Assembly: GCA_947495685.1 (NCBI GenBank)
Contig: CANLZY010000023.1
Location: forward strand, 31,230 to 95,229
Length of the DNA stretch: 64,000 bases
Origin: an uncultured Tropicimonas sp.
GTDB lineage: Bacteria > Pseudomonadota > Alphaproteobacteria > Rhodobacterales > Rhodobacteraceae
Direction: 5' to 3'
The notes below the pieces were generated by a model, which saw only the letters and a program-made list of their open reading frames with translations, ran no database searches and was not told the DNA's origin. Positions 29,101 to 39,024 of the stretch are shown in pieces. Position 1 is the stretch's first letter. Every line of letters starts with the position of its first letter. The position numbers and the translations under genes were made by a program.

Positions 29101-29618
29101 CGGAGCAGCGTGTCGACGACTCTGTGGGCGAAGAGCCCGAGAAACGCACCGGCACGGCCGAAACGCCGGTTCAACCGGTACGTCCGCGACGTGTGACCGC
29201 TGGTCGGATGTCGGCGCCGGATCTCATGGCACCTGTCGCCGCCGAACGCGAAGTGACGTTGGCGGACCCGACGCCCCGCACAATGGTGACAACGGACGTC
29301 GAGGCGGCAGGCATCTTTGCCGAAAGCACCACCTTTGACGAGTTTTCGGATCGTATGGGGGCCAATGGGCTCGAAGAACTGCTGGAATGCGCGGCTGCCT
29401 ATACGTCTTACGTCGAAGGGCGTCCGCACTTTTCGCACCCGGAGATCATGAACGTGGTGCGCCAAGTCGAAGGACAGGAAGAACTGCGGCGCGAGGATAG
29501 CCTGCGGACCTTTGGGCAGCTTCTGCGCGAGGGAAAGATCCAGAAGCTGGATCGTGGCCAGTTCACGCTTTCTCAAACCTCACGGTATATGCCGGAGAAA
29601 CGCAGCGCCGTGCTGTAA
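26139..29618 (+). CDS. Very large acidic Ala/Glu/Asp/Val-rich protein with conserved ends
   Basis: 1159 residues with no domain I can name. The N-terminal 85 residues are ordinary and look folded ([20 protein letters not shown], then [17 protein letters not shown]). About residues 85-830 are a low-complexity, strongly acidic region built from A, E, D, V, P and S. From about 845 the composition turns more basic, and the last 110 residues look folded again ([19 protein letters not shown] ... [18 protein letters not shown]). No signal peptide or membrane helix. A similar architecture recurs in Rhodobacteraceae as far as I recall. Followed by a strong terminator. Confidence 0.75.
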   Translation: MVGSNKILTVSYGTFSCTLEGFDDSFGTMKAIAEYFRNLAAEDRYFGAEPPTPDAEMLQRIVEKEIHRRVEARVSDQGITLRAAEPMAAAVADAAAPPTAASTPTPVSVEAPDAAEAPVAAAPQQVPVTDEPEVAPQVKTEAAPTETPVAVVTQEVSEPPVDVSVPAAAAFASVEEHELAPQTPEVVQAEASVSETDATVAEPVSDAVAEQPSVEEPDYDPIKSGRLDEAPSESIAAKLARIRAVVSRSFKDEEQERTARTATALLANEAAQLRAGSVAEVETTAVDMAQEPDPIETLAPVEADVPTDQAPSEDIVAEDVAAEEASVLYEPDTTVAPAAVESEAPPSIDAELEIAEVEDSPLVVEEADAEAVEPLLVADEIAAFDLDAVDDRDAADGDVAIEDDKVEAEVEVEDAATVDRIDDEDMSDDAEDALDSGGTDVDAIEASEEPVEIEIEDVASDEVEEPKRPARVIRVRKQSLMASLRAALTGGGHVQTETTEVVSQIDIAETDGAAEVVMAEAEAQQEIEDTVVDAVSENEQDAAFEAELRAALAKADDVSEPVDAGDEETVVADVETQEADTEEAPDSEIDLVAEAVPPVAHAGASLSEDEEADLLAELEAVEREMAEDLEEVNALEARSVAEAMETLTGEVPGDLAPDVDAFDDLDAELSALDLAASGDIADVIVLQAEDLVEGDDELSEDVPAAVSSAPEADDVADITLDEASDSADDAEPKAENAAQVDVPDANEAVARMMAGTTESESAVNEASVESDVPLETGLATADAETEADDVFEAVSRVTQTQAQEARVEAAAERRALAMETNDDEGPHVTRLLDETNVQLEGPEGRRRRSAIQHLKAAVAATKAEGPGLLNGREDEDQPYREDLAKAVRPKALQPKPEADVESETAPDAAEQPSLRIQDRVAVQAVEPEPQDEPVKEARQAEVATLKPQPDGSVRPRRPVVSPNRERLRRAEAGAATERPQVAPLMLVSEQRVDDSVGEEPEKRTGTAETPVQPVRPRRVTAGRMSAPDLMAPVAAEREVTLADPTPRTMVTTDVEAAGIFAESTTFDEFSDRMGANGLEELLECAAAYTSYVEGRPHFSHPEIMNVVRQVEGQEELRREDSLRTFGQLLREGKIQKLDRGQFTLSQTSRYMPEKRSAVL

Positions 29619-29657
29619 AATCGTATCGGTCGTTGCGCGAGTTGGTAACGATTGCAA

Positions 29658-29683
29658 GGCGGGAGGCTGAATGGCCTCCCGCC
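29658..29683 (+). terminator. Hairpin terminator after the large acidic protein gene
   Basis: GGCGGGAGGC (29658-29667), a 6-base loop and GCCTCCCGCC (29674-29683), followed by TATTTCC. A perfect 10-bp stem 39 bp after the stop codon; it also sits downstream of the minus-strand DUF2842 gene and may serve both. Confidence 0.75.
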
Positions 29684-29708
29684 TATTTCCGTGTCCGGGC
29701 CTGGCCGA

Positions 29709-29969
29709 TCAGCCCTCTTTGCGGCTGTCACGGTCCGAGGTGGGCGCGACCGGCGTTTCCTTTGGATCTGGCTTGCCGATTCCACGAAAGACAAATCGGA
29801 ATGGCAGGATCCAGATCACGCCGAGCCCAACGTAGATCAGCAGTTCGATCAGGATCGACGGTCGGTCGATCCATCCGACGACGGTCACTGCCAAGACGAT
29901 CCACGCGGGCATGCCCACCAGAAGGATGAACAGTGACCACCGTCGTCGTGCCTTGTAGCTGAGGGTCAT
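29709..29969 (-). CDS. DUF2842 membrane protein
   Basis: 86 residues from the ATG at 29969. It begins with TLSYKARRRWSLFILLVG, then has two hydrophobic helices (about 11-31 and 40-58) and a hydrophilic tail starting FRGIGKPDP, the DUF2842 pattern. Function unknown. The ATG lies one base after the purA stop codon, so the two are co-transcribed. Confidence 0.85.
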   Translation of the reverse strand: MTLSYKARRRWSLFILLVGMPAWIVLAVTVVGWIDRPSILIELLIYVGLGVIWILPFRFVFRGIGKPDPKETPVAPTSDRDSRKEG

Positions 29970-29970
29970 G

Positions 29971-31263
29971 TCAGTCGGCGAAGGGGTCGGTGACAAGGAT
30001 GGTGTCCTCTCTCTCGGGAGAGGTAGACAGTAGCGCGACAGGGCACTCGATCAACTCTTCGATTCGGCGGACGTATTTCACCGCAGCGCCGGGCAGGTCG
30101 GCCCAGCTGCGGGCACCGGCGGTGCATTCGGTCCAGCCTTCCATCGTCTCGTAGATCGGGGTCACCCGGGCCTGTTGGTCGGCGGCCGTCGGCAGATAGT
30201 CCAGCGTCTTGCCATCCAGATCGTAGCCGACGCAGATCTTCAGCTCTTTCAGCCCGTCCAGAACGTCCATCTTGGTCAGTGCGATACCGTTCACGCCCGA
30301 CAGGGCGCAGGTCTGACGTACCAGCACGGCGTCGAACCAGCCGCACCGACGCAGCCGTCCGGTCACGGTGCCTTTTTCATGGCCGACCGTGGCAAGGTGT
30401 TCGCCGACCTCGTCAGACAGTTCGCAGGCAAACGGACCTTCGCCGACCCGGGTGGTGTAGGCTTTGACGATTCCGAGCACGAAATCGATGGCGCCCGGGC
30501 CCACACCCGTGCCGGCTGCGGCGCTGCCCGACAACGTGGTCGAGGAGGTCACGAAGGGATAGGTGCCGAAATCCACGTCCAGCAAGCTGCCTTGGGCTCC
30601 CTCGAACAGGATGCGTTTTCCAGCCTTGCGGGCGATGTTCATCTCGCGCCAGACCGGCTTGGCGAACGGCAGAACCTTGGGGGCGACCTCGCGCAGTTTC
30701 GCCAACAGCGCCTGTCCGTCGATCGGGTCCAGACCCAACCCGCGGCGCAGCGCGTCGTGGTGGACCAGAAGCCGACCTACCCGCGCTTCAAGAGTGGCGT
30801 TGTCTGCCAGGTCCGCCACCCGTATCACCCGGCGGCCGACCTTGTCTTCGTAGGCCGGGCCGATGCCGCGGCCGGTGGTGCCGATCTTGGCGACCGAGCT
30901 TTGCGCCTCGCGGGCGCGGTCGAGTTCGCCGTGAACCGGCAGGATCAGCGGGGTGTTTTCCGCGATCATCAGGTTGTCGGGCGTGATGGCGACGCCCTGT
31001 TTCGCCAGCTTTTCGATCTCTTCGACCAGCGCCCACGGGTCCAGGACCACGCCGTTGCCGATCACGCTGATCTTGCCCTTGCGCACGATGCCCGAGGGCA
31101 GCAGCGACAGCTTGAAGACTTCACCGTCGATGACCAGCGTGTGGCCAGCATTGTGCCCACCTTGGAAGCGCGCGATGATATCCGCGCGTTCCGAAAGCCA
31201 ATCGACGATCTTGCCTTTTCCTTCGTCACCCCATTGGGCACCGACAACGACAACATTGGCCAT
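29971..31263 (-). CDS. purA: Adenylosuccinate synthase
   Basis: 430 residues from the ATG at 31263 behind GGAG. The phosphate-binding loop GDEGKGK (12-18), catalytic D13 and H41 (NAGHTLV), the switch [17 protein letters not shown] (about 129-145) and [19 protein letters not shown] are all present. It makes adenylosuccinate from IMP, aspartate and GTP in purine synthesis. Confidence 0.97.
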   Translation of the reverse strand: MANVVVVGAQWGDEGKGKIVDWLSERADIIARFQGGHNAGHTLVIDGEVFKLSLLPSGIVRKGKISVIGNGVVLDPWALVEEIEKLAKQGVAITPDNLMIAENTPLILPVHGELDRAREAQSSVAKIGTTGRGIGPAYEDKVGRRVIRVADLADNATLEARVGRLLVHHDALRRGLGLDPIDGQALLAKLREVAPKVLPFAKPVWREMNIARKAGKRILFEGAQGSLLDVDFGTYPFVTSSTTLSGSAAAGTGVGPGAIDFVLGIVKAYTTRVGEGPFACELSDEVGEHLATVGHEKGTVTGRLRRCGWFDAVLVRQTCALSGVNGIALTKMDVLDGLKELKICVGYDLDGKTLDYLPTAADQQARVTPIYETMEGWTECTAGARSWADLPGAAVKYVRRIEELIECPVALLSTSPEREDTILVTDPFAD

Positions 31264-31496
31264 GACACTTCTCCTAGACTGACCGGGAAAACCCGCGCCG
31301 GTATAGCGGTGGTGTGCCTGCGGGAAAACCACCTTTGTGACGCACGGTCCACGACGGGGCTCGCAAAGGGCGCAAAGGCGCCGCGGCGGACCTCGAAAAA
31401 AGCGTTTGGCTGGACGAAAAGAATCGGCTTCGGAAATTGATTAACGTAACGTAATATGCCCGAATAGTCCCTGAGTATTTTTCTGGAGTATGTGGC

Positions 31497-33998
31497 ATGG
31501 CATTGCAAACGCAATTGGACAGATTGACGGTATTGGACATTGAACTCTCTGATATCGTTTCGAAAACCGGAACGAACCTGACGTTGATGGGTGGGGATGG
31601 CAGCGCGTCTGAGGACTTCGGCTGGAACGATGTCGGCAACCCGGCGGCAATCGTGTCAGCGGGTCTGACAGCGGTGAGCGGGGCGTTTTCGGCCTATACG
31701 GCGGTGAACCTGTCTCTGGTCAAGAAAGCTGCGGTGGCATCGCGCGCGGAGATCCTGGCCAACAGAAATGCGTTGAAGGCAGCCTTCAAGATCACGGACG
31801 ATTCCGCCCGCGTCGCTGCAATCGCCGAAGTCGCGCCCTATGTCGGCACCGCCATGCGCCGCTCCAACATCAAGGATATCCTTCAGGAGGCGAAGTTCCT
31901 GATCGGCGACATGGGCGGGCAACTGGTCCGGGCCGGATGGGCGGGCGATGCGGCGATTGCCAGCTGGAGCAAGGTGAACGCGACCGCTTTCACGGTCACG
32001 GCGGGCCTTGGCGCGCTGACCGCCGGACTGGGCGGGGTGTCGTTTCTCGTTTCCAAGCTGGACCAACGCCAGAGTTTCGTGCTGGAGGACGTGGGCGATT
32101 TCTTCACGTCGCTGGACCTGCCGGAGATTGGTGCTGAAAGTCAGGTGATCTCCGCCGGAAGCCTGCAACTCACGACCGAACGGGTGGACATGCTGTCGCT
32201 GGCTCTCGCCGAGATGGCTGATCGCCAGGAGCAGACCAGCGCGTCGGTCCGTAATTTCGCGGCAACTCTGGACGAGGCGGTGACGACCACCGAATCGGCC
32301 TTTGGCGCGATTGTCCAACCGATTTCGGAAATTCAGGTTCAGGTTGACGGTATCGAGGCGGCTATTGCCAGGATTGCCGACCTGCCTGATGTGATCGCGC
32401 CGATGACCAACATCCTTGGCACATTCGCTTCGCCCTTCACCGCGTTGTTTGATTTCCTGGAGGATCCGTTTTTCCCGATTCCGAAGATCTCGCGCAACGA
32501 TATTTCGAAGGTTGTCGATTTCATCAAAACGATCACCTCCCTGCCGAAATGGGTGCAGAAACTGCTTGACCCGATCCTCGACCCGATCTTCAAGCCACTG
32601 ACGAACATCGTCAATTCGATGGCGGACAAGATCAATCCGTTTAACGATTTTGCGGGACCGATGGACGCGTTCGAGGCGCTTCTGGACAAGCTGGTCGCGT
32701 TGATCGAGGGGATTGCGGGCGAGTTGGAGGCAATTGCCGAGGCATTGCTTGGCATCATCGACGGCCCGACGCTGATCGAAGAAATCACCAAGGCCGAAGA
32801 GGGTGTCGGCAAGACGACGCATTTCGGCGGTGCGCAGGACGAAATCGTGCAGGGGGCTATCAAGGCAGTCCTGTTCGAAAGCCTGTCCGAAGGCAGTGAG
32901 GATGTGACCGCCCCGGCGTTCAATGGCGCATTCCTGTCGGGTGGGGGCGGTGTGGACACCCTGACCGGCACCGCTGAATCCGATTTCCTGATTGGTGGCG
33001 GCGGCGATGATTCGTTGACCGGGCGCGCGGCCGACGATGTGCTGCTGGGGGGGCGTGGCCATGACACAATTGTCGGTGGTGCGGGGGACGACGTTGCCGC
33101 CGGTGGCAACGGTGATGACGATGTCGAGGGGCGGGATGGTAGCGACCTGCTGACTGGCGGGGCGGGTGATGACACGCTGGCCGGGCAGGCGGGGGATGAC
33201 GACCTTAGCGGGGGCTTGGGAGACGACGATCTGTCGGGTGGCTTGGGCGACGACCAGATTTTTGGCGACAATGGGGACGATCAGATTGTCGGAGAGGGCG
33301 GGCGCGATGCCATCGACGGCGGACGCGGCGCGGATACCGTCGATGGTGGCAACGGCGATGACGTCATCGCCGGGGATTCCGGCGACGACAACCTGCAAGG
33401 CGGTAACGGAAACGACACGCTCGACGGTGGCAATGGCAACGACACGCTTGCCGGCGGCAACGGTGCGGACATCTTGTTGGGCGGTTTCGGTGACGACACA
33501 CTCGACGGAGGCGCGGGCCGGGATGACCTGTCTGGTGGTGGCGCCAACGACACGCTGCTCGGCGGCGACGGCAACGACCGTCTGGACGGTGGAACGGGGA
33601 GCGACGACCTGTCTGGCGACGCGGGCCGGGATGACCTGTCAGGTGGTGGTGGCGAGGACACACTTGACGGCGGCGACGACAACGACCGTCTGGACGGCGG
33701 GATCGGCAGTGACGACCTGTCTGGCGGTGCGGGTCGGGACTGGCTGATGGGTGGGCACGGCGCCGACACGATGCGCGGTGGCGCCGATGCCGACACCTTC
33801 GAGTTCTTCAAGTGGGGCAACGGGTCTGACGAAATTCTCGATTTTGTCGCAGGGGAGGACCGCATCCGTATCGAGGACAGGGGCTATGACAAGGTGGCCA
33901 TCGAGGTGCAGGACGATGTCACGATCATCACCTTCGCCAAGGACGAGATCCGTCTCGTCAATCTGACCGGGACGCTCTCGGAAACCGATTTCATCTGA
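31497..33998 (+). CDS. Exported RTX-repeat (hemolysin-type calcium-binding) protein
   Basis: 833 residues. The N-terminal 480 residues are helical, with two weakly hydrophobic stretches (about 46-68 and 165-185) and no Sec signal. From about 480 to 765 come roughly thirty nonapeptides of the GGxGxDxLx type, which fold into a calcium-filled beta-roll. The last 65 residues (ILDFVAGEDRIRI ... SETDFI) look like a type I secretion C-terminal signal. It is probably exported to the cell surface or medium. A GGAG ribosome site precedes the ATG. It lies directly before a surface-glycan locus. No type I transporter gene is in the window. Confidence 0.88.
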   Translation: MALQTQLDRLTVLDIELSDIVSKTGTNLTLMGGDGSASEDFGWNDVGNPAAIVSAGLTAVSGAFSAYTAVNLSLVKKAAVASRAEILANRNALKAAFKITDDSARVAAIAEVAPYVGTAMRRSNIKDILQEAKFLIGDMGGQLVRAGWAGDAAIASWSKVNATAFTVTAGLGALTAGLGGVSFLVSKLDQRQSFVLEDVGDFFTSLDLPEIGAESQVISAGSLQLTTERVDMLSLALAEMADRQEQTSASVRNFAATLDEAVTTTESAFGAIVQPISEIQVQVDGIEAAIARIADLPDVIAPMTNILGTFASPFTALFDFLEDPFFPIPKISRNDISKVVDFIKTITSLPKWVQKLLDPILDPIFKPLTNIVNSMADKINPFNDFAGPMDAFEALLDKLVALIEGIAGELEAIAEALLGIIDGPTLIEEITKAEEGVGKTTHFGGAQDEIVQGAIKAVLFESLSEGSEDVTAPAFNGAFLSGGGGVDTLTGTAESDFLIGGGGDDSLTGRAADDVLLGGRGHDTIVGGAGDDVAAGGNGDDDVEGRDGSDLLTGGAGDDTLAGQAGDDDLSGGLGDDDLSGGLGDDQIFGDNGDDQIVGEGGRDAIDGGRGADTVDGGNGDDVIAGDSGDDNLQGGNGNDTLDGGNGNDTLAGGNGADILLGGFGDDTLDGGAGRDDLSGGGANDTLLGGDGNDRLDGGTGSDDLSGDAGRDDLSGGGGEDTLDGGDDNDRLDGGIGSDDLSGGAGRDWLMGGHGADTMRGGADADTFEFFKWGNGSDEILDFVAGEDRIRIEDRGYDKVAIEVQDDVTIITFAKDEIRLVNLTGTLSETDFI
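33513..33740 (+). repeat. 108-bp tandem duplication inside the RTX region
   Basis: The segment beginning GCGGGCCGGGATGACCTGTC at 33513 recurs at 33621 and, with a partial third start, at 33729. The period is exactly 108 bp (36 residues, four RTX nonapeptides). It shows recent in-frame growth of the repeat array. Confidence 0.8.
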
Positions 33999-34013
33999 AT
34001 CTGCCTTGGCGTG

Positions 34014-35444
34014 TCAAACGCTGTCGCGACGACGACGCAAGCCGGTTTCGGCCACGAACAGCACCAACAGCGCTGGCAACAGCCAGGCGACCCGTCCCTG
34101 GTAGCGGTCTGCGGGGGCCGACAGGCCGCCAAACACCAGCGCGTTCAGCGCCAGGCCGACAAACACGACAAACAGGATCTCGACCTGGGGCCGGGAGAGG
34201 CGGCGCCACAGAAACATCCCCCCCAGGCCAGCCGCCGCAAGCCATGTGAACAGCGGCGCGATGGTATCGAAGGCCGTCAACAGCCCCTCGCTGAGCGGGT
34301 CATCGGGGCCGGGCAGTGGGGCGTATGCGGCGTCCAGTCCGGCGGTGGATTGCAATTCGTCCAGCCCGATGCTGCCGGCCTGGCGGATGGCGTTGCCGAA
34401 CAGCGACGAAGTCTGTGCCAACGGGTATCGCTTGAAGGCCTGCCAGAGGATCTCGACCTCTTCGTCCCGGATGCGTTGCAATTGCGCGTTGGTGAGCGAG
34501 TTGATGCCGTCTTCTCCCCAGAGGAAGTCCGGAACGCTGTCTGGAATCTCGTCGCCGAAGACCTCGCAAATGGCGTGATCAGCCTCTGGGCAGGCGGTTT
34601 CCAGGTACCACGACGCCGGACCGTCCTGCAACGAGCGTGCCAGAACGATGGGCAGGCGCAGCGGCGTGACGCTGGCGGTATCAAGCGAAACGGTGCTTAC
34701 GGTGAGGTTGGCGATCGGGGAAAACAGGATGGGCAGGATTGCGGCCAACAGTACCGACCGGCTCAATCGACCGGCGAACAGGCGCCAGGCCAGGACCAGC
34801 GTAAACAGACCGACAGCAAGCGGCAGGTTGCCATAGTGCGTTGCAGTGGCGAACGTCGCCATTGCGGTCAGGGTGATCTTTTGCCACCGGCCCAGGGTGT
34901 CAAAGGGGCGGAACAGGATGGCCCCATGCAGAACGACGATCGCGGCCCAGAGATCGGGCGTGATGAAGACGACGTACCACGGCAGCGTGCTGAAGGCGCC
35001 GACCATCCCGGCGCCGACCACGAGATGCTTTGGGCGCGACAGGGCCTGTGGGGTGACAAGCGCAAAGAACGCCAGCAGCGTCAGGCTTCCATGCAGAAGC
35101 GCAATGGCCCACAGGCCGCCAATCTGGTTGGCGACAAAGGTCGTACCCGAGTAGACAAATGAACGGATGGTCGACGGCCGGGTGTCTGTGTCGTCCGGAT
35201 CGAGGGCAGGCAGTGCTGCGGCGTCGGGCTCCATCCCGAGGCGCTCCTGCAACATCTCCCACATGGTCTCGCCGCCCCGCAGGTACGCGGTGGTGTCGTA
35301 AAAGATGAAGTCGCGCCCTGTCAGAAGCATCGGCCAGCACAACAGGAACGACAACCCCACGGCCAGCACGCACCCGCGCACCGATAGCAGTGGCGCGGCG
35401 CGCTCCGGTGCGGCGGAAGGGATGTCTGCGCGCCTTTGGGGCAT
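34014..35444 (-). CDS. Multi-pass membrane protein of the glycan locus, function unknown
   Basis: 476 residues from the ATG at 35444. About nine hydrophobic helices with a large non-membrane part (about 270-385) between the seventh and eighth. RDFIFYDTTAYLRGGETMW after the first helix looks like the outer loop of GT-C-type glycosyltransferases or related integral membrane enzymes, but I see no diagnostic motif. It starts 8 bp after the FAD oxidoreductase gene ends and is the last gene of that minus-strand operon. Confidence 0.7.
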   Translation of the reverse strand: MPQRRADIPSAAPERAAPLLSVRGCVLAVGLSFLLCWPMLLTGRDFIFYDTTAYLRGGETMWEMLQERLGMEPDAAALPALDPDDTDTRPSTIRSFVYSGTTFVANQIGGLWAIALLHGSLTLLAFFALVTPQALSRPKHLVVGAGMVGAFSTLPWYVVFITPDLWAAIVVLHGAILFRPFDTLGRWQKITLTAMATFATATHYGNLPLAVGLFTLVLAWRLFAGRLSRSVLLAAILPILFSPIANLTVSTVSLDTASVTPLRLPIVLARSLQDGPASWYLETACPEADHAICEVFGDEIPDSVPDFLWGEDGINSLTNAQLQRIRDEEVEILWQAFKRYPLAQTSSLFGNAIRQAGSIGLDELQSTAGLDAAYAPLPGPDDPLSEGLLTAFDTIAPLFTWLAAAGLGGMFLWRRLSRPQVEILFVVFVGLALNALVFGGLSAPADRYQGRVAWLLPALLVLFVAETGLRRRRDSV

Positions 35445-35451
35445 GGGTTGG

Positions 35452-36942
35452 CTACTGGTTCGAGAGGGACGTGCCGGGGGTGAACGCAGGGGGGGTCGCA
35501 GGTGCGGCGTCACTGGACGGTTGCTGGACCGGGCGCTGGAACTCCTCGTGGTAGGATCTTTCCACGTTCACGTCCCAGACGTTGTAATCGCCGCCCAAGA
35601 TGCAGCGCGCTGCGAACATCGCGGTGATCATGGAATGATCCTGGTTGTTGTAGCGATGCAGCCCGTTGCGCCCGCAGGTCTGGAAATTTTCCAACGTCTG
35701 GCACCATTCCGCAATCGTCTCGACCGCCTCTCGGTAGTCGGTGTCATAGACCGGATAGGCCTTGGGTTGCCGCACGACGGTGCCATCGACGACCTCATCG
35801 GCGCGGGCGAGGCCAAGCTGTTCCATCTCGCGGGCGGCGAGCGCAATCAGGGTCTCGTCGTCCGATGTCCACAACCCGTCGCCCTCCTGACAGAAATACT
35901 CCATCCCGATCGAGGCATGGGTATCGTTGGGCACCATCTCGGGCGACCAGGCACGGAAGTTCTGGATCCGCCCGACCTTCACGTCAGCGGAATGCACGTA
36001 AACCCAGTTGTCCGGGAAAGGATCAGGGTGGTCGATCACCAGCCCGACGATCAGAAAATCCCGGTATCTCAGTTTGTGCGCCGCGGCTACAACCTCGTCC
36101 GGAGGGGGCGGGTCGATGTTAAGGATCAACCGTCGAAGGTCCATCGAGTTGACGAAATGGTCCGCCTCGACACGGCGAATGTCGTCGCCCTCGGTAACAT
36201 GGGCAGCCACGATCCGATTGCCCGACCGCTCCAGCCGAAGCACCGGCGTCTCCATGTGCACGCTGGCCCCATGGGCTCGAAGCAGGTCGGTGGTCTTTTC
36301 CCACATCATGCCAGGGCCCAACCGGGGATAGTCGAACTCCTCGATCAGGCTGGTGGTGTTATTGGACCCCGAGATGGCGTTCCAGACGGCCTTGAAAAGA
36401 GAGAGGTTCTTGATCCGCTGAGCGGCCCAGTCGGCGCGGATCTCCTTGGGCGACACGCCCCAGACCTTTTCCGTGTAGCTGCGGAAGAAGTGCATGTAGA
36501 GGCGACCACCGAACCGGTTGATCACCCATTCCTCAAAGCTGTCCTCGGTCTTGCTGGGACGCACCTGCCACTTGAGATAGCTGAGCATGATCCGAATGGA
36601 TTCGTAGGGGCCGATGTTGCCAAGCGCATTCATCAGCTTCAGCGGATAATCGTAGTATTTGCCACGATAAAAGATCCGGCTCAGCCGAGGCACCCGGATG
36701 AAATCGGTGCCAAGCACCTCTTTCCACATCGCCTGCACTTCCGGCAGCTTGGTAAAGAACCGGTGCCCGCCGATATCGATGCGGAACCCCTTGTAATTGA
36801 CGGTGCGAGAAATCCCGCCCACCTGGTCGGAGGCTTCGAAGATGTCGATCTTCAGGTCGTCGGCGTGTTTGCAAAGCTCATAGGCCGCGGTCAGCCCGGC
36901 CGGCCCGGCGCCAATTACCAGCACATCTGTCTTGTCGGTCAT
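35452..36942 (-). CDS. FAD-dependent oxidoreductase, UGM/protoporphyrinogen-oxidase-like
   Basis: 496 residues from the ATG at 36942. The N-terminal Rossmann motif [18 protein letters not shown] is followed by [12 protein letters not shown] and [11 protein letters not shown], the pattern of the amine oxidase/UDP-galactopyranose-mutase-like group found in polysaccharide loci. It may reshape or oxidise a nucleotide or lipid-linked sugar. It follows the UDP-xylose synthase gene by 25 bp on the same strand, suggesting that the two act on the same sugar. Confidence 0.8.
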   Translation of the reverse strand: MTDKTDVLVIGAGPAGLTAAYELCKHADDLKIDIFEASDQVGGISRTVNYKGFRIDIGGHRFFTKLPEVQAMWKEVLGTDFIRVPRLSRIFYRGKYYDYPLKLMNALGNIGPYESIRIMLSYLKWQVRPSKTEDSFEEWVINRFGGRLYMHFFRSYTEKVWGVSPKEIRADWAAQRIKNLSLFKAVWNAISGSNNTTSLIEEFDYPRLGPGMMWEKTTDLLRAHGASVHMETPVLRLERSGNRIVAAHVTEGDDIRRVEADHFVNSMDLRRLILNIDPPPPDEVVAAAHKLRYRDFLIVGLVIDHPDPFPDNWVYVHSADVKVGRIQNFRAWSPEMVPNDTHASIGMEYFCQEGDGLWTSDDETLIALAAREMEQLGLARADEVVDGTVVRQPKAYPVYDTDYREAVETIAEWCQTLENFQTCGRNGLHRYNNQDHSMITAMFAARCILGGDYNVWDVNVERSYHEEFQRPVQQPSSDAAPATPPAFTPGTSLSNQ

Positions 36943-36967
36943 CGCAGGGCCGTCCGGCGAGGCTGCA

Positions 36968-37936
36968 TCAGGTAAGAACGCGGACATTGTCATTGCTCCG
37001 GGTCCGGTCGCCGAAGAACGCAATTGTCCGTTCCAGACCGAGGTTCAAGGGGATCTTGGGCGACCAACCGGTCAGGGTGTTCATCAGCGCGATATCAGGG
37101 CACCGGCGCTGCGGGTCGTCCTGTGGCTTGTCGTGATGAATGACGCCCAGGGGCACACCCACCTGCGAGGCAATCTGCTGCGCGAGTTCCAGGATCGTCA
37201 CCTCTTCGGGGTTGCCGACATTGATCGGCCCGGTCACGGCATCGCCGGTTTCCATGACCGCGATCATCCCGTCGATCAGGTCGTCGACGTAGCAGAAGGA
37301 GCGGGTCTGTGCGCCGCTTCCGAACACGGTCAAGGGGGCGCCCGACAAGGCCTGTACGACAAAATTCGATACGACACGCCCGTCGTCCGGCTGCATGCGC
37401 GGCCCGTAGGTGTTGAAGATGCGGATGACCTTGATCCTTACACCATGCTGGCGATGGTAGTCGTAGAACAGCGTTTCGGCACAGCGCTTGCCCTCGTCAT
37501 AACAGGAGCGGGGCCCCATGATGCTGACGTTGCCGAAATAGCTTTCGGGCTGCGGGTGCACCGTCGGCTCGCCATAAATCTCCGAGGTCGAGGCCTGAAG
37601 GATCTTGGCGCCACAGCGTTTGGCCAGCCCGAGCATGTTGATCGCGCCGTGCACGCTGGTCTTCATCGTCTGGACCGGGTCCAACTGGTATTGCCGCGGC
37701 GAGGCCGGGCAGGCGAGATTGTAGATCTCGTCGACCTCGACATAGAGCGGAAACGTCACGTCATGGCGCAGCGCCTCGAAGTTCGGAGATGCGATAAGGT
37801 GGGCGATGTTCTGTTTGCGCCCCGAGTAGTAATTGTCGACACAGATGACATCGTGCCCCTGCCGGACCAATCGTTCACACAGGTGACTGCCAACGAAGCC
37901 GGCGCCCCCCGAAACAAGAATTCTTTTTTGCACCAT
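36968..37936 (-). CDS. UDP-glucuronate decarboxylase (UDP-xylose synthase)
   Basis: 322 residues, extended SDR. NAD-binding [10 protein letters not shown] (10-19), a long loop [16 protein letters not shown] typical of UXS, the catalytic S/T in [10 protein letters not shown] (115-124), and Y146 and K150 in [11 protein letters not shown]. It converts UDP-glucuronate to UDP-xylose with bound NAD, supplying pentose for the glycan built by the neighbouring transferases. First gene of a three-gene minus-strand operon. Confidence 0.92.
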   Translation of the reverse strand: MVQKRILVSGGAGFVGSHLCERLVRQGHDVICVDNYYSGRKQNIAHLIASPNFEALRHDVTFPLYVEVDEIYNLACPASPRQYQLDPVQTMKTSVHGAINMLGLAKRCGAKILQASTSEIYGEPTVHPQPESYFGNVSIMGPRSCYDEGKRCAETLFYDYHRQHGVRIKVIRIFNTYGPRMQPDDGRVVSNFVVQALSGAPLTVFGSGAQTRSFCYVDDLIDGMIAVMETGDAVTGPINVGNPEEVTILELAQQIASQVGVPLGVIHHDKPQDDPQRRCPDIALMNTLTGWSPKIPLNLGLERTIAFFGDRTRSNDNVRVLT

Positions 37937-38001
37937 TCCCGACTTTCGTTTCCCACGTTGACTTCGCGGGACCCAACCCTTTCAAATACAATCGATCTTC
38001 A

Positions 38002-39024
38002 ATGTTGATGGTGGAGCCGATGCAGTCAACCATAGATGACATTTGCGTTGTCGTTCCGGCACATCAGGCTGAACAAACGCTTCAGGCGTGTCTCGATGCC
38101 CTGTTCGCGGCCGGGTTTTCGGGTGGTGATATCGTATTGGTTGATGATGGGTCCACCGACGCAACCTATAGGATTGCAAACGCGAACGGTACCCGCGTTG
38201 TTCGCAACCCCAAGGCGTTGCGCCCGGCGCGGGCGCGCAATGTTGGTGTTGCCGAGTCGGACCGCGAAATCATCCTGTTTGTTGATGCGGACGTCGTTGT
38301 ACATGACGATATCCTGCCCCGGATCCGACGCCATTTCGACGATCCGTCCGTGACGGCCGTGATCGGATCCTACGACGATCTGCCCCCGCCGAAACCGGTT
38401 GTAAGCCGCTATCGCAACCTGCTGCACCACTACACCCACCAGATTGCCGGCCCCACGGTGGGCACTTTCTGGACCGGGCTCGGCGCAGTGCGCCGCGATG
38501 CCTTTGAACAGGTCGGTGGTCTCAAGAGCGAGTGGGAAAACATCGAGGATGTGGAGTTTGGCCTGCGGCTGGTCGAGGCTGGCGGTACCATCGCGCTGGA
38601 TCCGGACATGCAGGGTACGCACCTGAAAATCTGGACCTTGGGGTCGATGTTTCGGACCGACCTCTGGGGGCGGGCGGTGCCCTGGACCCGGTTGATCGTC
38701 GCCAATCGTACGGCGGCTGGCAGCCTCAACACCACATTCCAACATCAGGTTTCGGCCGCAGCCGTCGCGGGCGGGGTGCTCTTTCTGCCGTTCGCCCCCT
38801 TCGCGGCGGCTGCGTTCTGGGGCTTCGTGCTGTGCTGTGTCGCCTTTCTGGGCGCCAATGCTGGTTTCCTGCGGGCTCTTGCCCGGATCGGTGGGCCTTG
38901 GCTGGCAGTTCGCGCTGTTCCCTACCATGTCGTGCACTACGTCGCCGCGCTGGCGGGGTATCTGTACGTTCGGGCAGGCCCCCTGTTGGGGCGGCGGCAG
39001 GATGCGTCGACATTGCCGGAGTGA
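38002..39024 (+). CDS. Family 2 glycosyltransferase with C-terminal membrane helices
   Basis: 340 residues from the ATG at 38002; an ATG at 38020 is also possible. GT-A landmarks: VVVPAHQAEQTL at the start, DDGSTDAT (about 49-56), FVDADV (about 93-98) as the metal-binding DXD-like site, and ENIEDVEFGLRL as the catalytic acid region. Two hydrophobic helices (about 250-295) anchor it in the membrane. It is divergent from the UDP-xylose synthase gene, with 65 bp between. Confidence 0.9.
   Translation: MLMVEPMQSTIDDICVVVPAHQAEQTLQACLDALFAAGFSGGDIVLVDDGSTDATYRIANANGTRVVRNPKALRPARARNVGVAESDREIILFVDADVVVHDDILPRIRRHFDDPSVTAVIGSYDDLPPPKPVVSRYRNLLHHYTHQIAGPTVGTFWTGLGAVRRDAFEQVGGLKSEWENIEDVEFGLRLVEAGGTIALDPDMQGTHLKIWTLGSMFRTDLWGRAVPWTRLIVANRTAAGSLNTTFQHQVSAAAVAGGVLFLPFAPFAAAAFWGFVLCCVAFLGANAGFLRALARIGGPWLAVRAVPYHVVHYVAALAGYLYVRAGPLLGRRQDASTLPE

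Noticed and set aside
31440..31460. Short tandem AACGTAACGTAA before the RTX gene as a regulator site
   Set aside because: Only two short copies; no palindrome and no second occurrence found to support it.
32938..33800. Dense short repeats resembling a CRISPR-like or satellite array
   Set aside because: The repeats are 27-bp codon units of RTX nonapeptides within one continuous reading frame; no unique spacers of constant length exist.
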